DNA of 64,000 nt from Gentiana macrophylla (taxonomy: Eukaryota; Streptophyta; Magnoliopsida; Gentianales; Gentianaceae). The position numbers were made by a program, and so were the translations under genes. Location: positions 48,067,947-48,131,946 of the forward strand of contig CM047806.1 of the NCBI GenBank assembly GCA_026214975.1, given 5' to 3'. The notes below the pieces were generated by a model. The model ran no database searches. It saw only the letters and a list, made by a program, of their open reading frames with translations, and was not told the DNA's origin. The stretch's first letter is position 1. Every line of letters begins with the position of its first letter. Shown here one piece after another: positions 21,760 to 31,077 of this stretch.

Positions 21760-22783
21760 GTCATTTATTGATTTGCTGGTCTATGTAGATAACATCATAG
21801 CAGCAAGCCCCAATGAGAAGTTGATTCAACAGATCAAGAATGCCTTACACAAGCAATTCACTATTAAGGATCTTGGAAAATTGAGATATTTCCTAGGCTG
21901 CTATGACACCTGCAGGCATATCAATTTCTCAAAGAAAATACACCATTAATCTTCTAGAAGAATATGAATTTTTGGGAGCAAAACCTGCTAAAACACCTAT
22001 GGAATCTAAGCAGACTTTACAACATGGTGATTCACCCTTTTTGGAGGATAATACTGCTTGCAGATCCTTAGTGGGCAAACTTATCTATCTTACCTTCACC
22101 AGACCAGATATTGCCTTTGCAGTTCAGCAGCTGAGTCAATTTCTAGATACTCCTACTGAAAATCATATGAAGGCAGCTTGTAGGCTGCTGAGGTATTTGA
22201 AGACTAATCCTGGTCAAGGAATCTTATTCCCAACAGACATCAACCTTGTACTTAAAGGTTTTACAGACATTGATTGGGCTGGTTTTCCTTAAACAAGAAG
22301 ATCATTATCAGGTTATATGATGTTTCTAGGAGATGCTCCAATCTCTTGGAAGGCCAAGAAACAAACAACTATAGCTAGGAGCTCATCAGAGGTTGAGTAC
22401 ATGGCTATGGCAAATGCAGTCTGTGAAATCCAGTGGCTGATTTATATACTACAGGACTTGCAGGTTCCAGTTCAGTTGCCTGCAAAGTTATTTTGTGACA
22501 ATGCCAGTGCAATGCGCATTGCTTATAACCAGTCTTTCATTAAAGAACAAATCATATTGAAATTGACTGCCATGTTGTGAGAGGCAAAGTCAATTCAGGA
22601 CTTGTTAAACTTCTTCCAGTAAACACAAGAACAAGTAGATGATATTCTCACCAAGGTCTTGGATGCACCTATTTTCTCCTATCTACTAGACAAATTGGGA
22701 ATTTCAAAGATCTTCCAGAGTTCAAGTAGCTGAAGGGAATGCTAAGTGCAAGCTGTTCATGTACCACTCTCAGCTTGAGGGGG
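21760..22783 (+). pseudogene. Copia RT-RNase H fragment, plus strand
   Basis: It starts inside RT just before the active site, which reads YVDNIIAAS (the second Asp of the YVDD box is Asn). Then come [49 protein letters not shown] and the RNase H part (APISWKAKKQTTIARSSSEVEYMAMA, FCDNASAMRIAYN). There is a frameshift near 21905 and a nonsense TAA at 22290-22292, with homology in frame on both sides. The segment ends in a polypurine run TTGAGGGGG at 22775-22783. Gag, protease, integrase and most of RT are absent. Confidence 0.88.
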
Positions 22784-23095
22784 TGTAACAATATAGAGGC
22801 TGAAGGGAATGCTGAGTGCAATCAGCTAATACACTCAGCTGATAAAGGCACAATAGCCTGCTGACAGTATGAGGACAACAGCCTGGTGAGTAGTCTAGTA
22901 TAGTGTAAGTAGAAAGCGGTTATTCAGTTATAGTTTTGTAACTTACTTCCAACTGATTCATGAGGTGTATGTAGTTATAAATACCCCATGATCAGCTACA
23001 TTGTAATCCAACTTGTAACTTTTAGTTTATCAATAATAATTCCGCATTTTACTTTCAGTTTATAATTCTATAAACTTCATCATATCAATGCATTT
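22784..23095 (+). repeat. 3' LTR of the plus-strand Copia fragment
   Basis: It starts TGTAACAATATAG right after the polypurine tract. It contains a TATAAATA box near 22976 and T-rich, AATAA-containing sequence after it, as in Copia LTRs. The exact end is not fixed because no second LTR is present. The first 60 bases repeat the sequence just upstream (CTGAAGGGAATGCT occurs at about 22732 and 22801). Confidence 0.65.
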
Positions 23096-23427
23096 ATTTA
23101 GATAAGATGTCAAACCTTACAAATGAATAAATCGGAAAATATTCATGATGAAGTTCATTGATATCATTAAAAAAAGCAAGTCATGGCAATCAACATCCAC
23201 ATATCTCAAATATTGATGTTAAAGAGGTAGAAACAGAAGAGTTGGTAACGGTGGTGAGTTGTGAACTGGAATGTGCGATTATTCTAAAAGATTGGAAATT
23301 GAAGATAAGTCTATGATATAATCAACAAAAGCTGAATCTATAGGATATGAATTAAATAATTAATCAGTAATATATTACAAATACAGAGTATAAATATGTT
23401 GAGTTGGAGTGAAACTAACACCAATTG

Positions 23428-23429
<2 letters not shown>
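23096..23429. other. AT-rich stretch without recognised features
   Basis: I see no gene, terminal repeat or family match by eye in these bases. The stretch ends at the first (AT)n array. Confidence 0.4.

Positions 23430-23499
<70 letters not shown>
23430..23499. repeat. (AT)n microsatellite, about 70 bp
   Basis: Uninterrupted alternating A/T. It lies directly at the left edge of a Copia remnant. Confidence 0.97.
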
Positions 23500-23500
<1 letters not shown>

Positions 23501-25698
23501 CTGATCGTGCAACTTATTTACTCAACAGACCAAAGCAGAGTGTTAGGTTTCAAAACTCCACTCCAAACCCTACCGACCACACACTCCCGCCATCATCTTG
23601 TTTCCCATTGCCTCCAAAGATCTTTGGTTGTATTGTGTTTGTGTATATCCATGCTCAACACATGTATAAACTTGATCCTAAAGCTCACAAGTGCATTTTC
23701 CTAGGTTATGCAAAAAGGAGTAAAAGGTTACAAGTGTTATTCCCTATTGAAAAGAAATTTTACAATTCTATGGATGTAAAATTCTTTGAAAGGACCCCTT
23801 ATTACGACAAACCTACCAGCCATTCACCGATGGAAACCTGATTGAAATTGACCTAAACACCTTCCTCGCAAACTCTTAACCTCAAAGAACACTCATCGAT
23901 CCTCGGCAGATCGAACTTCACGACTCTACGACCCTCTCAAACCTAATACTCCTCAAAGAACCTCCGAACAGAGTCTCATCGACCCAGAGCCTGCGCCCGA
24001 GCCTATCGACACTCAAAGAATCTACAGATCCTCGGCAAGGCTGCCGACATTGATGATAGGCCTATTGCTCTTAGGAAGGAAAGAGATCATGCACGATCAC
24101 TCTATTCATTCTTATTTATCTTATGATAAGTTATCTCTGCGCTTTGCCATGTTTTTCACAGGACTGACTCTCACTCTATTCCTAAAAATATTTAGGAGGC
24201 CCTTCAAAATGATAAATGGGAAGGTCATTAAACACAGAGATGACAAAGACTTCGGATAATCATACAGGATTTGACACCTCTCCCGCAGGGCAAGAAGACG
24301 ATCGATTACAGATGGTTATTCACTATAAAATACAAACGTGGCACTATTGACAAGTACAAAGCCAGATAATTAGCTGAGGATTCACTCAAACTTATGGCAT
24401 TGACTATAAGGAAACTTTTGCACCGATGGCAAAACTCAACACCGCTGTCGAGGGTTCGATCTCTCTCATTTGTCCAACTTGGCGCCTCTTCACCAATTGG
24501 ACATCAAAAATGCTTTTCTAAATGGGGACCTCACCGAGGAGGTTTATATGAATGTACCTCTGGTTTTATCAATCCTCATACTCAAGGCAAGGTGTAAACC
24601 GCGGGAAATCTCTATATGGCACAGAAGCAATCACCAAGGGCATGGTTTGGAAAATTAACAACCGTGGTCAAAGCCGGATATCACCAATGCAATTCGATCA
24701 CACTATGTTCATCAAGACAACCAACCGTAAGAGGTCTATTATTATTGTCTATGTGGATGATATCATCCTCATTTGGAGATGACTCTACTTGAGATCCAAC
24801 ATTTGAAGACTCTGTGGCAAAGGTGTTTCGTGTGAAAGACTTGGGTTTCTCAAATATTTTCTTGGCATGGAAGTAGCAAGAAACAAACAAAGGCATTCTG
24901 TCTCCCAAAGGAAATATGTCTGGATCTCTTTGAAGAAGCTGGCATCTTTGGGGTGCAAACTCGCTATATCCCCTGTAGACCCTACCATACCTCGCTACAT
25001 GGTGACACTCATTGTCAGGAAAGAACAATATCAAAGGCTTGTAGGAAACTCATCTACCTCTCCCATACAAGACCTGATATTGCATATGGTGTCGGTCTGG
25101 TTAGTCGGTTCATGCATTGCCCTACCGAGCAACATTGGGATGCGATGAAATAGAATCTTGAGGTATTTGAAGTCTACTCTGGCCAAGGTTACACTTCACC
25201 AAGTCTCGCTGATAGATCCATCAAGGTCTACATCGATCTTGATTTGGTGGATGCCACATAGATAGAAGGTCGACCACAAACTCTTTCTCATGTATGGGGC
25301 AATCTTGTTACTTGGAGGAGCAAGAAACAACCTCACGTGTGGTTCAAGCGATCTTGAAGAACTGAGGGCACTTGTCTTAGGCATTTGTGAAGCTCTTTGG
25401 CTCAAAAGAGTACTTACCGAACTCAATGACCTCTTGAAGAACCTATCACACTCTCTGCTGTGATAATCACTCAAGACCTTATGCATGGCAAAGGATCCAT
25501 CCATCATGACAAAACAAAACATGTGGACATTGATGAGACACTTCCTAAAGGGAAAAGATTGATGCCAAGATTATCACTCAAAGTATGTTCCCTCGCAGAC
25601 CAAAATGCGATATTCTCACCAAAGCTATTCCACCTCTCATGTTCAAAGAGACTAAGTAACAAACTTAATGCATCAACATATACATTGTTTTGAGAGGG
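23500..25698 (+). pseudogene. Heavily decayed Copia pol (integrase tail to RNase H), plus strand
   Basis: Pieces in order: integrase C-terminus (LDPKAHKCIFLGYAKRSK, NSMDVKFFERTPYY) at 23640-23810; a linker; RT pieces at 24290-24640 (HQLDIKNAFLNGDLTEEVYMN) and 24740-24780 (IVYVDDIIL); [10 protein letters not shown] and the RNase H start at 24840-25150; then KIHHDKTKHVDIDE-like sequence at 25495-25540. At least six frameshifts. The segment begins inside integrase directly against an (AT)n array, so its 5' half is gone. Confidence 0.82.
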
Positions 25699-26078
25699 TG
25701 TGGCAATATTCAAAGATCTTGATAAGTCTCTTGAGGTTCAAAATTTGAACTCTTGAACTCATGTGCCGGATTTTCTGTGTACACTTTATTTATTTATAAA
25801 GAGACATATTAATTGTAGCATATATAAACAATTAATATGCCAAACTCTATTCATGAGCATAGCTTTACTCTAGCTTCACTTTATGTCATAGACATTTATT
25901 ATGTAAGAGACTAAAAGCATCTAGCCTCGTTTATAGCTTTTACTTTTTTCATGAAAGGTCACTATCTTTTAGGACCTTTCAAACTCCTCAATTGTATCTA
26001 CATATACTCCACATTATCAATGAATAAAAGATAAGTTGAAGTTTACTTTCTTGTGTTTATCAGCATTCTCAACTCTCT

Positions 26079-26080
<2 letters not shown>
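25699..26080 (+). repeat. Probable 3' LTR of the decayed Copia, end at an (AT)n array
   Basis: A weak polypurine run TTTGAGAGGGTG at 25689-25700 is followed by TGGCAATATTC. The stretch has a TTTATTTATAAAG box near 25790 and AATAAAAG at about 26022, consistent with LTR promoter and polyadenylation signals. No second copy is in the window, so boundaries are inferred. Confidence 0.55.

Positions 26081-26143
<63 letters not shown>
26081..26143. repeat. (AT)n microsatellite, about 63 bp
   Basis: Uninterrupted alternating A/T directly after the decayed Copia LTR; it mirrors the array at the other edge (23430-23499). Confidence 0.97.
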
Positions 26144-26144
<1 letters not shown>

Positions 26145-26620
26145 TAGGAAGATAAACAATAAATGCGCGCGCGGCGTTCTCTGGTTTGTATTTAATTAAC
26201 TCGATACATTACGATGGCATGTCCGCACGTCGTAATACCGGTGATGAAATGAATATCCGACACATCTTCGACACCTCCCAACATCGTATGGATACTTTTC
26301 GACACTACTCAATTTTTTTTTTCAATTTCTTCTTAAATCTATTTTAACCGAAAAAATGAAGCTATCTTCGACATTATACGCAGCAAAGACGCGTGTTCTA
26401 TCAAAAACACGACACGACACGCTCCGATACACCCGACGCCTATATCCAACAAGTGTCGGTTGATGAAATGAAAATTAATTAAAACTAACACATCGTCAAT
26501 ACTCCACGACACAAAAATCGACACCTTTCGACACTCATCGAACCCTTTTTTATTCTCGGATCTAGGCTAATTTTAACGGCCATGGTAAAATACATAATTC
26601 AATTTCCATAGAAATTAAAT
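26144..26620. repeat. Non-coding region rich in CGACAC words
   Basis: CGACAC or TCGACAC recurs many times (about 26259, 26270, 26299, 26407, 26412, 26508, 26518, 26528), and TGATGAAATGAA occurs twice (about 26242 and 26461). It begins with a short alternating GC run (GCGCGCGCGGCG). It looks like a degraded repeat family; I cannot name it. Confidence 0.5.
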
Positions 26621-26699
26621 CAACAAATCTGATATAATTGAGTTTAACAATATTTTGTATTGAATAATTTTTTTAAAAAAAGGATATTTAATATTTTAT

Positions 26700-27010
26700 A
26701 TAAACGATATGTTTTTAACAAAAAAATTCATTTCAAGAATTTTAATATTTCATTTAATTGTCAAACCAAATATTTTTAAGCGTGATATAAAGAAAGTGTA
26801 AGCAGATAAATAATATGTGCGCTTATATCTTGAAAAAAAATAAATATCGCCGTGCATACAACCGATATTTTTTTATGAAATGAATTTATTTTAAGAAATT
26901 TATAAGATTTCATGTAAACGCAAACACAATTTTTTTGGTATGATCTAAAGATCGTGTTTGACAAGTAAGTGGCGCTTTATATTTTGAAAATAAGTAAATA
27001 CATTTCTTTA
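26700..27010. repeat. Two diverged tandem units of about 153 bp
   Basis: The unit at about 26707-26862 and the next at about 26863-27000 align over their length: TTCATTT..AAGAATTT, ATTTCAT, a TATTTTT or ATTTTTTT run, GTGATATAAAGA against ATGATCTAAAGA, and GCGCTTATATCTTGAAAA against GCGCTTTATATTTTGAAAA. The spacing of the last word is about 150 bp. The remainder to 27420 is plain AT-rich sequence. Confidence 0.6.
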
Positions 27011-27438
27011 TGAATACCCCAAAATCTTGGAACATTAATGTTAACAGACATACCTTATACTAATATATTGACTTTATACTATTATATTAGTTTTTTTTAA
27101 GATGTAGTGGCGAATAATATAAAATGAAAATGTGTAATGGAAACTTATTATTGTTAATATTATTACTATTATTATTATTTTGTTATTTTATGACTGCATA
27201 ACTAAATACAAAGATAATTTTTTTTAGAAATTTTATATTTTTATATATATGTCGAAAATATGTTTGACAACACTTTTGGTTGTGAATGGATAAGTATCTT
27301 TCTCAACAACCGTATCATAGTGGTTCAGATTTTTTGAAGATAATATTTAAACATTTTATTTAGGAGATAAGGGATAGGTTGTTACAAAAGAAAATTTTAA
27401 ATTTTCAAACTATGACTTATGTTGTAGGGGTTTAGTAG

Positions 27439-28224
27439 TATAAATAGGACATAGGGCTTCACCTCACAAAACACAAAAAATTCGGTAGCAGGCAGTAGAA
27501 GGGGGAAATAGCTAGCTGAGTAAAACTTTGAATGCGTGAGTTCCCTTTTATTTTATTTTACTGTGTTATTTGGCTACTATATAACTTGCTCGGCATTATC
27601 CTCTTACTGAATTCTAAATCATTCACAATTTTTATTTTTCTCAGCAAAGAACCCCCATTTAAATTGATCTATATATCACAAATGTATATCCTCCTACTAA
27701 TTTTGCAACTTACCAATATTTTCTTTTACTACCATACGTAAACAATGCTTTCTGTGTGTATATATATAGATATATATATATATTAGATATTCGTTGACTG
27801 TGTTGTTTACATGACTACGTTTTATTATTTGTGTTAATCTAATTACCTTTTTTTTTCGTTCTTCTTATGAAATATGTGTTGACCTTGCGTCAGGAATTAA
27901 GTTGATGCAAGTGTGTGTGTTGAGGAGTTTGAGAAAAGTTGAGTATATTCCTTGGAGAAATATTTTTGAAACCAAGCAGTTTCAAGTTTTCCTTTAAATA
28001 GAATTGTATATTTGATGCAGAAAGTTATACTTTTGATCTTTACTTATTATTTTGATCAAGTATTGTTTTTCCGGTAAAAAAAGATTGGTGAGTTTTATCT
28101 GGTCAAAGTAAACGTATGTATTTTTATCAATTTATTTCACATAGTTTTGTCATTTCATCTTATATGTAAATAAAAAGAATTGGTTCTTACTTTCGTAATA
28201 ATAAACCATGATGTTTTTTTAGTT

Positions 28225-28301
<77 letters not shown>

Positions 28302-29420
28302 TTACGTAAAATTTACACTCTTGGCTTCCAAACATTACTAATTTAGTATTAGATTTCCTATAAGTTGACAATTTATAATTATTTTCATGTGCTAATTAGT
28401 TTCCCTCACTACTTTGAGGAATCCAGAATATGTTCAAGAGAGAATGTGAATTTTAATAGGTACATCGCTTAAATTTTGCAATAAGTGTTTTGTATATATA
28501 TGATATAGATACTAACTTCTATTTGAATAATGATTATGACAGTCCTTTAAAGTTTTGTTTTGACATATACCGATCATCGAAAAATTAATGAAGGTATCAT
28601 CATGATAATCAATTCTTGTCCTTGCTTGAATTCAAACTCTTAGCGACTAGGTGAGTTAGGGTTATTGCACCGCAGAACGTCTAGTCACCGGTCTCGGGGC
28701 CTCTTGACCTTGGTTCATCGACAGTCCTAGGGTGATGGTACCAAAAGTTTCCCTAATGTTCCATGTGCATGGCCGGGAAAGCAAGGGCCGACGGCTATGT
28801 CATGGTTCAGAGGGCAATGGAGTTGGCTGGAGCCTTTTGGGAGGTTCACTAGGCGATAGTCTGAATCCTTTCCCTGACAATCGGCCGGAATTGTCAGGCA
28901 ATAGCTTGCTTGCTTGTGAAGTGCGGTAGGGAAACATGCTGGAGTTGGTTGGTAATGACTCATCGATTAAGCCAAGTCGGTGTCAAGCAATTAATACACT
29001 TAAATTCAAGAAAATTACTTGACGTTTATATTTTTGCAAATATCATATCTTTGTCATGTACTAACTACTATTAAGTGCAGGTAAGGAAAAAGCCTTTGTT
29101 GTAACATTTTAGCGGTTTTGTAACTATTATTTTGTATATAAAGATTCATGGGCACACACCTGAACTCACTGGCTATTTTTAGCTCACACGTTTGTGAAAT
29201 TCTTTTCTAGGTATGGAAGAAGGACACCGGAGTGGTGAGAAGTGGGGTAGCCTTGGAGACTGTCTTGGGAGAGGGAGTTGGTGAAGAGTTCGACGTTGAT
29301 ATGACAGCTTAGTTGTCAAGTTTCGGTATTAGTTTGCTTTGAAGTTTGGGTTGTTTCAATGTAACAAAAATTAAACGATGTGGTTTTCTTTTGTTTTGGT
29401 GACGTTTGAATAAAGTATTA
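27439..29420 (+). other. Candidate spliced transcription unit of unknown product
   Basis: A good TATA box (TATAAATAGG, 27439-27448) is followed by a pyrimidine/A-rich leader and a possible first donor (GCGTGAGT near 27533). A block of higher GC content lies at about 28655-28975. A strong acceptor (TTCTTTTCTAG, ending 29210) opens 33 codons without a stop (begins VWKKDTGVVRSG, ends FDVDMTA) to a TAG at 29310-29312, then AATAAA at 29409-29414. It could be a non-coding RNA gene or a small protein gene whose other exons I could not assign. I recognise no family. An (AT)n array lies inside. Confidence 0.4.
28228..28297. repeat. (AT)n microsatellite, about 70 bp
   Basis: Alternating A/T run, inside the probable intron of the candidate transcription unit. 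Confidence 0.97.
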
Positions 29421-29512
29421 GTTCCTCTATTTCTTTTTGAGTTGTAGTACTTGGCGGTGGATCATTGTCATCATGATTAGGCTCTGAGTGGACCCAGGGA
29501 GTCGAGGATAGT

Positions 29513-29550
29513 CTATTAACATACCAAAACCTCTTCTTATTAATATAGAA

Positions 29551-29608
<58 letters not shown>

Positions 29609-29639
29609 GATAGGCTATTAACATACCAAAAACCTCTTC

Positions 29640-29694
<55 letters not shown>

Positions 29695-29708
29695 CCAAAA
29701 ACCTCTTC

Positions 29709-29785
<77 letters not shown>
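29513..29785. repeat. Three copies of a short unit, each followed by an (AT)n array
   Basis: The unit CATACCAAAAACCTCTTC..TTATTAAT (about 27 bp; copies near 29520, 29622 and 29691) is followed each time by an (AT)n run (29553-29605, 29645-29690, 29715-29785). The first two copies share a preceding GAGGATAGTCTATTAA or GGGGATAGGCTATTAA. The array grew by duplication of unit plus microsatellite. Confidence 0.9.
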
Positions 29786-29789
<4 letters not shown>

Positions 29790-30920
29790 CTATTTAGTCG
29801 GATTTAAACGGCTTTTATTTTATTAAATTGAAACGAAATTGTATTAAACAATTTGGTTTTTAAGTATATGAAAACCGATTGGAAAAACCACGGTTTATGT
29901 GTAAAACTCATCACCTCATTGTAAGGGTATTTTAGTCTTTTCGAAATTAGTTTAGTTTTTTTTTCCTTTTTCTTTTCCTTTTCTTTTTAAGTTTTCTTTT
30001 CCTCCAAGTCTTTGAAAACCGACATAGGGCTTCTTAAAGCTTATATATAGGCTCCCAGACATCCCCAGAATGCATAATTCGCGTTCTGGTTGAAGCTTGG
30101 CCCGGTTCCCCTAACCGTCACGCCCCAGTTGATGTCCAGGATGAGTTCTGGGCAACCCAGGACAAGTTCTGGGCAATCCATGACAAGCCGGCATGCTTAT
30201 CCAATGTTTCAAGAATAGATCGTAGTCCGAACGTCGTTTGGCTTTGGTTTCTGCTCGTCTAAGAGGTAAGAAGTTCTTCTTATCAAAAGGATCCCTTTTT
30301 TATTTCAAGACTATGCTTTTATATGTTTTTATTATCGTTTTCATGTTAGTATTGCACGAAATCGAACATAACTATGTTGCATACTTTCCGGGTACTTGTT
30401 AGACCAGAAACTGACTTTAGAGCTACATATTGGACCGGTTTCCCGTCCCTCCAGCCGGGAAACCGTCCGGACTGAGTCCTGGGGTTATATTTTGGGCGTC
30501 TAGATTGCAGAAACCGTGTCCGGGACAAAAGGCTGGACCGGTGTCCCGGCACTTCACTCGGGAAACCGCACTGACTGATCCCAAACTTAGATTCTAGGTG
30601 TCCTGGACATTAAAACCGAGACTGTGGCTGAAGCCTGGGCCGGTGTCCCTAGCCACCACTCTGGACAGGGGCGTTACATTATGTCTTTCTAATTTGGTTC
30701 GATTTGATTCGGCCGATCGCTTTGGTTTCTATAATTTTTGTTCACCTAATTTTGGGACTGGTGGGAATATCAAAAACAACATTTCCATTTGAGTTTAGGA
30801 ATTGGGGTCGTCTACTGTAATCATCAATACAACACCATGTTGTGTAAGTGTAATTCACCGAAACAACATCGTTTTGTTGTACTGGTAATTCTTTTTATTT
30901 TATATTTTTATATTTGGTTT
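29786..30920. other. GC-rich inverted-word region upstream of the SPOC gene, possible LTR remnant
   Basis: A CTTATATATAGG box lies at about 30040. GC-rich words follow: GTTCTGGGCAA twice near 30150-30180, then CGGTTTCCCG/CGGGAAACCG arms at 30436-30445 and 30456-30465, and CGGTGTCCCG/CGGGAAACCG at 30539-30548 and 30559-30568. The layout resembles the word-bearing gypsy LTRs elsewhere in this window. I see no terminal repeats or ORF that would prove an LTR, and part of it may be promoter or 5' flank of the SPOC gene. Confidence 0.45.
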
Positions 30921-30936
30921 AAAACGACGTCGTTTT
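30921..30936 (+). promoter_or_regulatory. 16-bp palindrome with ACGT core upstream of the SPOC gene
   Basis: AAAACGACGTCGTTTT is a perfect palindrome centred on GACGTC, a C-box-like bZIP recognition core, 142 bp before the ATG at 31078. It is the strongest candidate regulatory site in front of this gene; I see no clear TATA box between it and the start codon. Confidence 0.55.
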
Positions 30937-31077
30937 GGATCGTCCGCAACACTACTGCAGAGTAATACGGCAGAGGATCCGACCTTTTGAGTTTAGTTCG
31001 CCTTAAAAAAATTTTGACTGTACCCGCTGCAATCCCTGTGAGGGCCCCTGTCCGATTTTCAGTTCCGTTTTGCCTCC

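Noticed and set aside
23425..23841. 138-codon + frame starting with a long Ile-Tyr repeat
   Set aside because: The repeat is translation of the (AT)n array; only the downstream part is Copia integrase, annotated separately. The same holds for the Ile-Tyr frames at 29427-29624 and 53128-53334.
28727..28963. 78-codon minus and 65-codon + frames in the GC-rich block
   Set aside because: Mutually overlapping on opposite strands, no domain; the block is better treated as part of a possible transcript.
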